64,000 bases of DNA from Pachypanchax playfairii. Its lineage: Eukaryota; Chordata; Actinopteri; Cyprinodontiformes; Aplocheilidae. The notes under the pieces are model-generated. The model saw only the letters and a program-made list of their open reading frames with translations, was not told where the DNA came from and ran no database searches. The first letter of the stretch is position 1; each line of letters starts with the position of its first letter. The stretch is from contig SSNP01000025.1 of assembly GCA_006937955.1 (NCBI GenBank), positions 2,340,561 through 2,404,560 on the forward strand, written 5' to 3'. Of this stretch, positions 1 through 22,083 are shown in pieces. The position numbers were made by a program, and so were the translations under genes.

Positions 1-1199
1 CTTCTTACAAAAGTAAACAGAACTTTTTCAGACTCTCTTGCTGCTTCAGTAGTTTTGTGTCTAACCAGTAAACAGCTTTTGTGTAATCTCACTAAAAACT
101 GATTAAATTGGGTTTAACAAAAAGCTGTTTTACTCTCAAATACTTGTTTATCCACACACTTTTAAAGCACTTAAAATTTCTATTTTGACAAAAAGAAACA
201 TGTTTTTTTCGTCCTCTGGTGAATAAAAATTTTCTCCTTGAGGAAAAAAATGTGGATTCATAAATAGATTTAGAAATGTTATTTTATCACTTTCCTTTTA
301 GTGCTTCTTCAGTTCCCTCTGTGCTTTTATAAGCAGAGTGTCATTGTTTTTCATCTAAAAACCTGCGAGTAAGTAATTTTATACAATAAGGACGTTCGTG
401 GTAAAAGTGAGTGAACAGACAGTCCTGAGGTAAATAAGTGAGAGTCGTCACACGGTGAACAGATAAACATCTGCGATGAGTCAGAGTTCTGTTAAGTTCC
501 TCTTCATGGTGATGGACATGAAGTGTCTCCAGCTGAACAGACGACCACGAAGCGTTGAGAGGAAGTGCTCGAAGGGGGCGAGGAGGGGCGGCGTGGCGTG
601 TTGAGAGAGGGAGGAGTGGAGTTGTTCCACAGTCGGTGTATGTGGAGTGTTTGTTTATGTTTGGGGTCTTGTTTTGGCACTCTGCCCACTTGTCATGCTG
701 ACGGTGAAGCAGCAGTGTGATTACATGGCTCCTCGTGCTGCCCTCTCCTTGGCCTCAGCTCCCTCCTGTGGTGGCGTTCCTGCTCTGTTCAGCGTTAATT
801 AGGAGATACATGTCTCGTTAACATTCAATTTGAAGGCCAATAGAGCATCTCATCATCCTCTTGCTCCCTTCTTTTTTTTTTGGTACAAATACTGACTGGA
901 TTATCAACAAAACCAGGAGAAGAATCAAAACATCTGCTTTTATATATGTTATTTATTTAAAAAAATTCTAACTGAAAAATCTTCTCAAACAGAAATTTAC
1001 ACCAGTTAATACAGTATGTGTGGATTTTTGTTTCCTGTTTTTATTTATATGGTTTTTTTTGTTTCTTAATTTTATATTTGTTAGTTATTTTTCTTTAAAA
1101 CTTGATTTGCAATGTTCAGCATAGAACACTGTTTTTGTACTGTTCTCCAAAAGGACTAAAAATAGTTTCTGGTATAAAAGAGATAAAGTCAGTCAGTCA

Positions 1200-1315
1200 T
1201 CACCTGTACCTGCTCCTTCCTGCTCAGGTTCACAGGGAGCTGGTGTCTAACTCCAGCTGTCATTGGGAGAGAGGCGGGGTCACATCTGGACACACCGATC
1301 CATCACAGAGGAAAA
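1200..1315 (+). repeat. L2/Maui-type LINE tail fragment
   Basis: The stretch contains an order of words (GGGAGCTGG, CCAGCTGTCATTGGGAGAGAG, GCGGGGT, CTGGACA, CCATCACAG) that I recognise as the widespread teleost L2-like LINE 3' tail. A second copy lies at about 3115-3240. Assignment is from memory of the consensus. A RepeatMasker run would settle it. Confidence 0.6.
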
Positions 1316-1659
1316 AGATAAAGATTCATTAGTTTAAAAGATTTGGGATTGTACTGGGGAGAACTGTAACAATAGTCAGTAAAACAGCAGATTCCATGTT
1401 GTGTGGATTAGTTCAGATCAGTCAGTGTCTTACCTGCAGCAGACGACTTTCAGAGTGATCGCAGTAGAATCGGTAGAGAATCATCATGGAGGAGTCGAGC
1501 CAATCGGATCAACTCAAACCAAAAACTTTACTGGCAGATTGAGTGAAAGCTTTATTAGTAAAGCACAATGTCACTTTTACAAAACTGTTATTTTCTGTTC
1601 AAGAAACTAAATGTTTGTGTTGCTATGCTAACTGTGCTAACTCCGTCGTGTTACTGAGC

Positions 1660-1912
1660 TCTTACCAGTTAACCTCATTATTTGTCAAATATTCCTCCAG
1701 TTGTTTTGGTATTTTGCTTTTTACTTTTTGTTGCCTCCGTTCAGATTTTTTGAGACATCAAATTCAAAATGAATCATTATTTTTTTTAAATCTCAGCTTC
1801 AGTCGTTTATGTTCTAATTGGAATAAAATATTCGTTTGAGATTTGCAAATTATTCCTTTCTATTTTCTTTACCTTTTACTTAGAGTCCCAGCTTTTTTGG
1901 AATTGGGGTTTT
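1660..1912 (+). mobile_element. Degraded fish DNA-transposon end
   Basis: The last bases (about 1880-1912) read AGTCCCAGCTTTTTTGGAAT followed by TGGGGTTTTA. This closely matches the terminal inverted repeat of a very common teleost DNA transposon whose copies start with the complement (ACAACCCCAATTCC...). Upstream, the ATAAAATATTCGTTTGAGAT and TTGCAAAT words also fit that element's interior. Only one end is visible and no transposase reading frame survives. The superfamily is left unassigned. Confidence 0.6.
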
Positions 1913-2189
1913 ATCAAGAGGGTCCATACAATGAAAGAATGAGATTTAGACTAAAACAACTTGTGTGTTTACACAGATGAATAAGACATGAAGGGATACA
2001 GATGGTGTTGATGTGGTACAGTTTTCTGAAATATGTCTAGATTTCATGCTCAGCCAAGCAGACCGTCTGATGGCATCAACTACTTGCTTTTGTCCTCTTT
2101 TCTCATCTGTCTTTTCCCTCTTCTCTTTGCTTCCTGTCCTCTCATCACTTTCTCTGGATTTCTTCTTTTTAACTCCATCTAATCTAGAG

Positions 2190-13951
<11,762 letters not shown>

Positions 13952-16900
13952 GGCTCGCCGTGCTCGCACAGTGAGGAATCTCAAACAATCCTGCAGCTGG
14001 AAAACTTGATGAAGGAGAAAATGGAGAGATGCTGAAATACTCAACAATATTTTCAAACATGATTCAAAAACAAAAAGGGAATTCAGGTTTCTTAACTAAA
14101 TGGCAACTTCAAAAATCAACCCAGGGAACACTGAGTTGAAGAAAAGTGACCAAAATCCACACCATGCTGCTGCTGCTGGGATTCGGAGGAGAGCTTCAGT
14201 CTGATGGATGGAAGAGAAGAAGAATGTTTCTACTTGAGCTGAAAACGAGGAGGATTTGTTTGCATGCAGGAGACAGGAAGAGGCCTCTCACCGCTGTCTT
14301 GTAGCATTCGCCGCGGCACTCGTGTGCGTCCACCTGGTCCACATCCACACACACTCCAGCAATATGAAGCAACTGAATGTGTGTGTTCAGTTTGTGGTTC
14401 CGCTGCAGCAAAGATGAAATCGAAGACAAAGAAAAAGAGATTGTGCGACCGCGGTGGTTTGGCAGATCTCAGAACAGCTGAGAGTTTTTAACAAGCAGCT
14501 GATGTGTTCCCCCTTTTTTAACTGAAATGATCATAGTAATAGTGTGCACACATTTCAGATTCTGTTAGTCATATCAATAGTATTTATCAACATAGGAATT
14601 GCACTTCATTTCAATGAATAGTTTTGTGGTACAATAATTCTTGTTTTAAATGAATTATTTAAACTTGTGAACTTTTAAATTGTAACTTATTGTCATTTAT
14701 GTTATTGAGGTTTATTTATTTCAAGCAATCTATTTATTAACTTTGTTTTGTAAAACAAAAGAAAATGCATCTTTACTGAGAACCAACGTGCAGATGTCTT
14801 ACATCAATATTTTAGGAATCTATTTAAGGTCGAGCGCGGCGAGTTTTGTTTTGGAGAACTTTTTAAAATCCTTTTTATGTGCAGAAGTTTTATAACAGAT
14901 TGAAATTCTTTTGATAATTTTACAACTAAAAGTTATCTTTTTGAGTTTTTCATGTTCTTAATTTTGTTTGTGTTTCTTTTGTTACGGCTACAAAAACAAA
15001 TCCACTACTGAGAGGAAAAAAAATGTATTTATTTTTTATTTAATATGAAAGAAATCGACTGATATGGCTGTGTATTTATTTTGTTATTTATGTGCGTAAT
15101 GTGACGGTTGAGTCTGAGTAGTCTTAAAAATCCATTGCTAATATTTAAATAAAGAAACAACATCAATACAAGTACTGTTTGATTGCTTAGGCGTGTATTT
15201 AGACATACCAGCAGCTGATTGTACAACAACCCGACAAAAGCGCTCGCTGTTCGGTTTCTCTGTGTTTGCTTTTGTCAGGTGGAGGAAAAAAAAACAAACA
15301 AAAAATATTTAAAAAGGAAAAACCATTGTTAAAAAAATTACCTCTCCCAAGCGCTTTGTAGCTGCCAGCACTGGCTCACCCAGAACCTCCGTGATGTACC
15401 ACGGCTGCTCAGCTGTTTGATCTGTAACACGGTACACGTCGACCGCTTTCCAGCCGTGTTTTAGTCTGGACGCATGAGTCTAAAACACACAGCGACATAT
15501 CCAGCCCTCCAGGATACAATAAAATTCTTCAGTCTTTGACTTCTAACACACAAACACACACACACACCCTTGTAGCCTTACTCTAGATTTTAATTTTTGA
15601 TGCACAAAGTGCCACTGATAACAAAAAAGAGAGGAGAACTTACTTTTCTTTCCTGATTCTTTGCTTCTCTGCAATGTAATAATGTCTGGTCCCGAGTCGA
15701 CCACGGCATCCCGAGAGTGCTGATTGTTTCAGATGCCTTTATTTCTCTGCCAAGATGGCCATAAGTACACTATATATACATTCTGTACAAATAGATTTTA
15801 AAGATGCTATATATATGAATATAAACATACATATATTTTTCCAGTGTAATTGTTGACTTCTTCTTCTCTTGTATTAACTTAACAAAAGCTGTTCAGAAGA
15901 GATGTGAGGGTGTTGAGGAGCCAGTTCCTCCTTATTTAATATCATGAAGACCTGCTCAACTGTGGCTTTAAACATACCATTCAGTCAGTCTGAAGATGAG
16001 AGTGAAAAGAAACTTTTCTTCTACGTTTTCTTTCTTCTCCCTCGTTCATTTTGTTCATGTTTGTCTTTGATCTAAAAACGTCAGTGTGTGTTTTTTACAA
16101 CCGAATCTGAAACTAGCTGGACGGCTCGTTGTTGCTAAGCGTCATGTGAGTCCATGTAAAGTTAAAAAAAAAAGTCATTGCCTCTGAATAATGTTCTGCA
16201 CATAGTGTTCAGCAGCGTTGTGCAGTTTATTATTGTCCTTCTTATTGTGTGTTGTTAATGGTAAAGGCCTGCTCTTTGTGAGCTCTTTAATGTTGAAACA
16301 AACCAGTAGGAGATGTTAGTGTAACCAGCCTTCAAGTGGTGTACAGTTCGATTCCCGTGTGTAACTCTGATGTCAAAGGCATGTTGTAAATGTGCTCTTA
16401 GCCAGTGTAGAATGAAACTCCTTTGTGCACTTTCTGAATAACTGTTGAAATGCCAGCATTTGAGTCGTATGAGAGGAGAGATCTCGGGCAATAGCGAGTG
16501 TTTGTCCCTCCTGTTTGTTCCCATTTTTACAGCATTCAACATGTGTGGCATAAAAGGGAGAACGTTGTCGTTTCCAAACAAGAAAACCAAAAGAGATTGA
16601 CAGGAAGCAGAGTTTGGTTCTCAGGTGACTTGGGGGTGGGGGGGGCAGCTGCTGAGGCAGAATGGAGCATCGCTGTAGGTCGGCCAGTCAGCAGAGGCTA
16701 GAGGCGATAGCAGCGGCTGGATCGAGGCCTTGTGTGGAATGAGACGAGTGTGTGGGAGTGGGAAATTGATTCGCCGGGCTACACAATCCCCCCCTTTGTT
16801 GTTGGAGGAGGCGTTTGTTGCATAAATATGTGTATGTCACTCAAACGAATGTCAAAGCTTTTTATGACTTTTTACCCTGACCCCCCCCCCCCCCCACCCC

Positions 16901-18441
16901 CTTGTTCTTCATGTCTTGTGTAACCTTTCCTCAGGAAAGATAGTTTGGATGCATTTGGTTAACAAAGTAGTGTATTCTTCTTCTTGAAATGTACAAGAAT
17001 ACAACCCGAGAGTGTTAAGACTGTGAATATTCTCCTAACCTATTTGATATGGCATGACCCCTTTTAAACTGCTTGATGAAAGTGTCTACTGAGGTATGTA
17101 AATGAATAACACAGAGGCCATGAAAGTAGAGCATCTTTAAAAAAATGTCAGCTAAGACAGCGAATGCAGCCCACGGTCAGTCCTGCACCCACGCACTGTA
17201 TGGTTTCTTATTTACATAAAAGAACTGAGTGATGAGTGAGTTTTATTATTCCGAATAGCAAAGGAACATTTAAGTGGACAGAGCTTCGTTTTCCCCCAAA
17301 GCAGCTGGGAGGGAATTTTTATTTAACGTGAGGAAACTTTCAGGGAAGTCAGTCTGCACCAAAATTCTAACGCGAGTTTTCGGGATGTGAAAGGGAGACA
17401 CATAGAGAGAGAAGTGTCCAACTGCGTGGCACTTTTTCATCAAGCTGTCCAAAAAAATAAAGATAAAGTAACCAAAAGACGCCCCGTCTCGTACCACCTC
17501 CCTGCCGTAGTCCTCAGATGTGTGGTCGTATCATGTGTGCCTTTCTCCCTCCATTCATGTCAACATACAGTATGTTTACACCTGGTTCAAATACTGCTGA
17601 AAATATTCCATTTGGATCTTAATTTTAGGGGAAGCGGGTGAGCGGGGGGGGGATTACTGTTAAATAAATGTGTCTTCTTCTATTGTACATGCAGGCAGAG
17701 ACCATTCTGTTAACAGAGGAAATACAAAGCTTTTGTTTGGCTAAAGAAACTGTGATCTCATTCTGTCAATTCAGGTACCAAAACTGCACGAACAGTTTCT
17801 GTGAAGGAATCTGAAGCTCGTCGTTCATCTCTAGATAAATGCATCAGTGTGCAGGGCATTATTTTCAAACAAGTGGAAAGTCTCTGTACATATTTGTATT
17901 CAGAAACATTGTTATTGTTGTTGTATTGAAGTTGAAAATGGTTAAAAAACAAAACAAAAAAAAAACATAGTTTGTGACAATGACTAAAAGCTCCACAGCC
18001 AAGGGGTGTCCTGCTAGCACATTTTTACAGAGATGAGCTATTTTTACTGGTGATTTTCTAGGCACTGATACTGAAATCCTTTTAAAAAAAAAAGTACAAA
18101 ACTTCCAGAATTTTACAAGCACTTCCAGAACAATAGATTGTGTGGTACTTTTTGTTACTTTTGTAGATGTGGTTGTTCCTTTGCTATTGCTCGGTTTTGT
18201 AAAGTGGGACAGGCCTTGGCTGTGAGGGCCCTCGGGGTCTCATGTTTTTGTTCATGCGTTTTTTGGGGGGAGGGTTGTGGGGGAGTACAACACTGTAGAT
18301 GGGCAAGTTTGTGACCGTGTGTTTGTGTACTTGTGTACATGTTCCCCTGTTCCTGTGTCAGTGTTATAAAGCCGAGAAGTGACGTCAGTTATTGTGGGAG
18401 TATGAACCATTTTAAATGTTCTCTATTAAAATAAAAATAAA
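13952..18441 (+). other. myt1: Probable MYT1 3'UTR
   Basis: No coding exon follows the MYT1 stop for about 4.5 kb. The stretch is AT-rich with several ATTTA-type motifs near 14700-14745. An AATAAA signal lies at 15148-15153 and a pair at 18430-18435 and 18436-18441, so short and long 3'UTR forms are possible. It also holds a C homopolymer at 16881-16895. Where transcription ends is inferred and cannot be read from sequence alone. Confidence 0.5.
18430..18441 (+). terminator. Candidate MYT1 distal polyadenylation signals
   Basis: Two back-to-back AATAAA hexamers, at 18430-18435 and 18436-18441, lie at the end of the long non-coding stretch after MYT1 and before the PCMTD2 promoter. An upstream alternative is AATAAA at 15148-15153. 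Confidence 0.45.
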
Positions 18442-20340
18442 GACTCATAGACAAGAAAACATGCGTCTACCTGATCTTTATTTAATTAGTTATTTATTGT
18501 TAGAATTCTACATTTTGAGGATATTCCTGTAAGGAACTCATTCTATATGGACAGCTTGCCTGTTAACTGCATCGCTGCTTTTTAAATGTTTACAAATTTA
18601 AGAAACTTTTCTGAAAATGAAATTTTTTGTGTTTTCCTTTTCTATTTCTTTATTAAAAGTCATTTAATTTGATCATAGAAACTTGAAAAGATCCTTTTAA
18701 CATCAAAAACATGAGAGGAACAGATTAAACCTGTCAGTGTCTCTGACATGCTCAGGTCTCAAACATTTAGAATCATAACTTTGTTTAACATGAAACATGG
18801 TACAGATTGGCGTGTTTGATTCTTATAAGTCATGTATGAATGTTTTTATGAGCTTCAGTCTCAGTATAAAACAGAGTGATGAAATGCAGGAACACATCAG
18901 GCGTTACAGCCTGTAAAAACTCTGATAATCAGAGAGAGAAACGGTCTCAGTACCACCGAGTCGCTCACGTCAGGATCAGACGTCGGTAACTCCAGGACAG
19001 ATTTCTGATGGATTTTAGTCTCTTTTCTTTCTCTTTCTCTCCCTCTTCTGCTCTGATCTGACTGTTTATCTATAATGTTTGTTTACATCCACCATGACAC
19101 TGAGACTGACTGTGTTTGATCAACAGAACTTGAAGCCTGTGGAACCGATTTGGGCTCAAACATATTTAGCCGTGAGCATCAGAACTGCTTCTGTTCACAT
19201 CGTCTCTTCTCTTGAATCGATTTCTCATTCAGAAAGAGACAAACACTCAGAAACAACAGATTCTTCATCTGATTCTACATTTTCTTCCATAACAATCACT
19301 TTGTTTACATCTCCTGTTCCTGAGATTTACCACTTCTGATAAATGCACATCTAAATTGTGCAGCGTTATTCCACAAATCTGCATATTTGAGACATTTTTA
19401 CTGGCTTCCTGGTTTATGTGGGAAAGTGTTAACAGGACACAAATGTAATATTGAGTTATATGAAGCGGTAAAATAATTGTGAGAGACACTTATAAAGTAT
19501 GAAGAGACCAAATTCTTCTATATGGATTTTAATGTTGCAGCACTGACACCTGCTGGATCAATGAATCAGGAACTTTTTCAGTTCTGCACCATTTTCACTA
19601 GTTTTACTTGAAGTGAATCTTTATGATCTTTTTATGAACAAAGCAAATAATTTTTACCACCTTTGCAACATGAGCAGCAGCGTGTTGTAAAATCTAAACC
19701 ACTTTGTTTTTCTTTACTTTGAATTTTTATTATTTTACACTGGAACGTTCCTCAGGTTTATTAAGTAACACACTATGTTTGTACATGTCTGTTTTGATTT
19801 CATGTGTTGTCATTGTTCTAAATGCTTATCGTTAACGTTATTAACAAGCTCTTTTAAATTTCTGATGATTGTTATTTATTTACTCTGTCCTTTAGTTGCA
19901 ACGCTGATGATTGAAAATATTGATTTAATTTTAGATCATTCTGTCTCTTTATTGTGTTAAATTAAAAAGAAGCACGTGGTTTTTCTTTAACGGTATGTAG
20001 GTCATCAGTTCAGGTAAATGATTGATTATTAGACAATAAAAGCACAGAAACTGAACTTAAAAACAAAGTGAGGCAGAAGGTCGAAGGTCACCGACTGACT
20101 GAGTCCAGTAGCTCCAGTGAGGATCAGAAACTTGAGGAGGATCTCAAATCTGGCTTCTTTTAGTTTTTACAGCTTCCAGACCGAATTTTAAGGTTCCAAT
20201 AAAACTTTTGGAACAAAGTTGAAACTTTTAAAGTCATACAGAAGATTCCGTCAAAGACTTTAAAACAACAAGTGAGTTTTTATTCTGAAAGAACGTTTCC
20301 AGACCGGATCTGAACCGAACCGTTCCAGGCCTGACTGTAC
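18442..20340. other. Intergenic, MYT1 to PCMTD2
   Basis: AT-rich sequence with no supported exon, RNA gene or recognised repeat. The short open frames here show no family resemblance and no splice context. Confidence 0.5.
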
Positions 20341-20352
20341 GTGCTCAACGTC

Positions 20353-20473
20353 TGACGTCAGCACGTCAAGTGGCCGAATGTTTACATCCAGCAGTGGTGT
20401 GTTGACTGGAGCCCCAACAACAACACCAGCAGGCTGAGGAGGAAAACCCGCTCAGACTCGGATTTATCTTCAG
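20353..20473 (+). promoter_or_regulatory. pcmtd2: PCMTD2 promoter (CRE) and non-coding exon 1
   Basis: A perfect palindromic cAMP response element, TGACGTCA, lies at 20353-20360 in a locally CpG-richer stretch. About 110 bases downstream, ATCTTCAG|GTACATG at 20473/20474 is a good splice donor. It would join a non-coding first exon (start about 20380-20410, not determined) to the coding exon whose acceptor is at 22081-22082. The exon is inferred from splice signals and position; a transcript would confirm it. Confidence 0.5.
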
Positions 20474-21030
20474 GTACATGTTTCACACGATCAGGATAAA
20501 AACTAGCGGCGAACTTTGCGGCTGTTGGATGTTTTTCCGCCAACAGCTGCGGAGCTTTTGTCTTCGCCTTGTCTGTATTTGTGCTGTTTCTCAGAGAGGA
20601 GCGGGTGTTGCTACCTGGTGGTCTGATACCGGTCTCAGACCTCGCTGTTGTTCTTTATTTGGAGCGAATCTGGACAATCAGCTCTGATTTTCGTCTTTCT
20701 GGATCATCTGTTTGGCGCAGCAGCTGCGCTGAATCCAACATGCGGATCTCCATCGGAGCTTTAACTCAATATAAGAACCAGCAACTCGCTCCTGGAGGCG
20801 GTCGCACCGAATCCGGGAGGAACTGCGAGGTTTAATCGTTCTATAACAAGAACTCGTGCGTTAAATAACACGGAGTGAAACACAGCGCCATCCTCTGGTC
20901 ATGTTCCACCTCATGGTTCCACCTTCTGACGACGATAGAACCTCGTTGGTTCCTTTTTCATTCAGTCCCTGAAAACTTCCTTTGCAGAACGTCACAAAGG
21001 GACAGACAGGTCCAGGAACCTGCAAATTCA

Positions 21031-21862
21031 GGTCTGGTTTGTGGCCCTCAGTCTGGCCCCAGGTCTAACATCTGGCCTCAGGTCTGGTCTGTGGCCCCAG
21101 GTCAGACATCTGGCCCCAGGTCTGGTCTGTGGTCCCAGGTCTGGTCTATTTGGCCCCAGGTCTCATCTATTTAGCCCCAGGTCTGGTCTATTTGGCCCCA
21201 GGTCTCATCTATTTGACCCCAGGTCTGGTCTGTGGCCCCAGGTCAGACATATGACCCCAGGTCTGGTCTATTTGGCCCCAAGTCTGGTCTATTTGGCCCC
21301 ATGTCAGACATCTGGCCCCAGGTCTAACATCTGGCCTCAGGTCTGGTCTGTGGTCCCAGGTCTCATCTATTTGGCCCCAGGTCTGGTCTGTGGTCCCAGG
21401 TCTGGTCTGTGGCCCCAGGTCAGACATCTGGCCCTAGGTCTGGTCTATTTGGCCCCAAGTCTGGTCTATTTGGCCCCAGGTCTAACATCTGGCCTCAGGT
21501 CTGGTCTGTGGTCCCAGGTCTCATCTATTTGGCCCCAGGTCTGGTCTGTGCCCCCAGGTCTGGTCTATTTGGCCCCAGGTCTGGTCTGTGGCCCCAGGTC
21601 TGGTCTATTTGGCCCCAGGTCTGGTCTGTGGCCCCAGGTCTGGTCTATTTGGCCCCAGGTCTGGTCTGTGGTCCCAGGTCTGGTCTATTTGGCCCCAGGT
21701 CTGGTCTGTGGTCCCAGGTCTGGTCTATTTGGCCCTAGGTCTGGTCTATTTGGCCCCAGGTCTGGTCTGTGGTCCCAGGTCTGGTCTATTTGGCCCTAGG
21801 TCTGGTCTATTTGGCCCCAGGTCTGGTCTGTGGTCCCAGGTCTGGTCTATTTGGCCCCAGGT
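21031..21862 (+). repeat. Large minisatellite in PCMTD2 intron 1
   Basis: About 830 bp of tandem repeats built from two alternating units. One is about 21 bp (GGTCTGGTCTATTTGGCCCC plus A). The other is about 19 bp (GGTCTGTGGTCCCA type, led by GGTCT). A third variant carries CAGACATCTGGCCCC. The right half is an almost perfect 40-bp dimer, and the left half is more mixed. The array stays open in more than one frame, which explains long but meaningless open frames here. It lies 220 bp upstream of the coding exon. Confidence 0.9.
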
Positions 21863-22083
21863 TATTTTGATTTGGTTCTTTCACACCAGACATATTTAAA
21901 TGTTTGTTTGACACTTTTCACTCCTCATAGAAACCAGAATCTTTGGACTTTGGGGTCCTGCTGCGTCGGGGCCGAACCTCCTTTTGGATCTGTTTGTTTC
22001 TGTTGGCTTCGTGTCTGGAGATGTTGGAGGACCTTCAGCTGCTTGAGAAGTTTGAACTTGTGTTTATTTTGCCTCCCGTCAGG

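Larger units (their letters stand above)
1..2187. other. Probable MYT1 intron, no exon recognised
   Basis: No coding exon could be supported on either strand in this stretch. It precedes the first recognisable MYT1 exon, whose acceptor AG ends at 2187 or 2189, so it is most simply an intron of MYT1. The family's N-terminal first finger and long acidic region are not here and should lie to the left of the window. Two old repeats sit inside it: an L2-type LINE tail (about 1200-1315) and a DNA-transposon end (about 1660-1912). Confidence 0.6.

Noticed and set aside
21041..21799. A 252-residue open frame of repeated APGLVYLAPGLVCGPRSGL-type units
   Set aside because: It is the translation of the intron-1 minisatellite. 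Several frames stay open at once because the unit lacks stops, and there is no conserved domain or splice logic.
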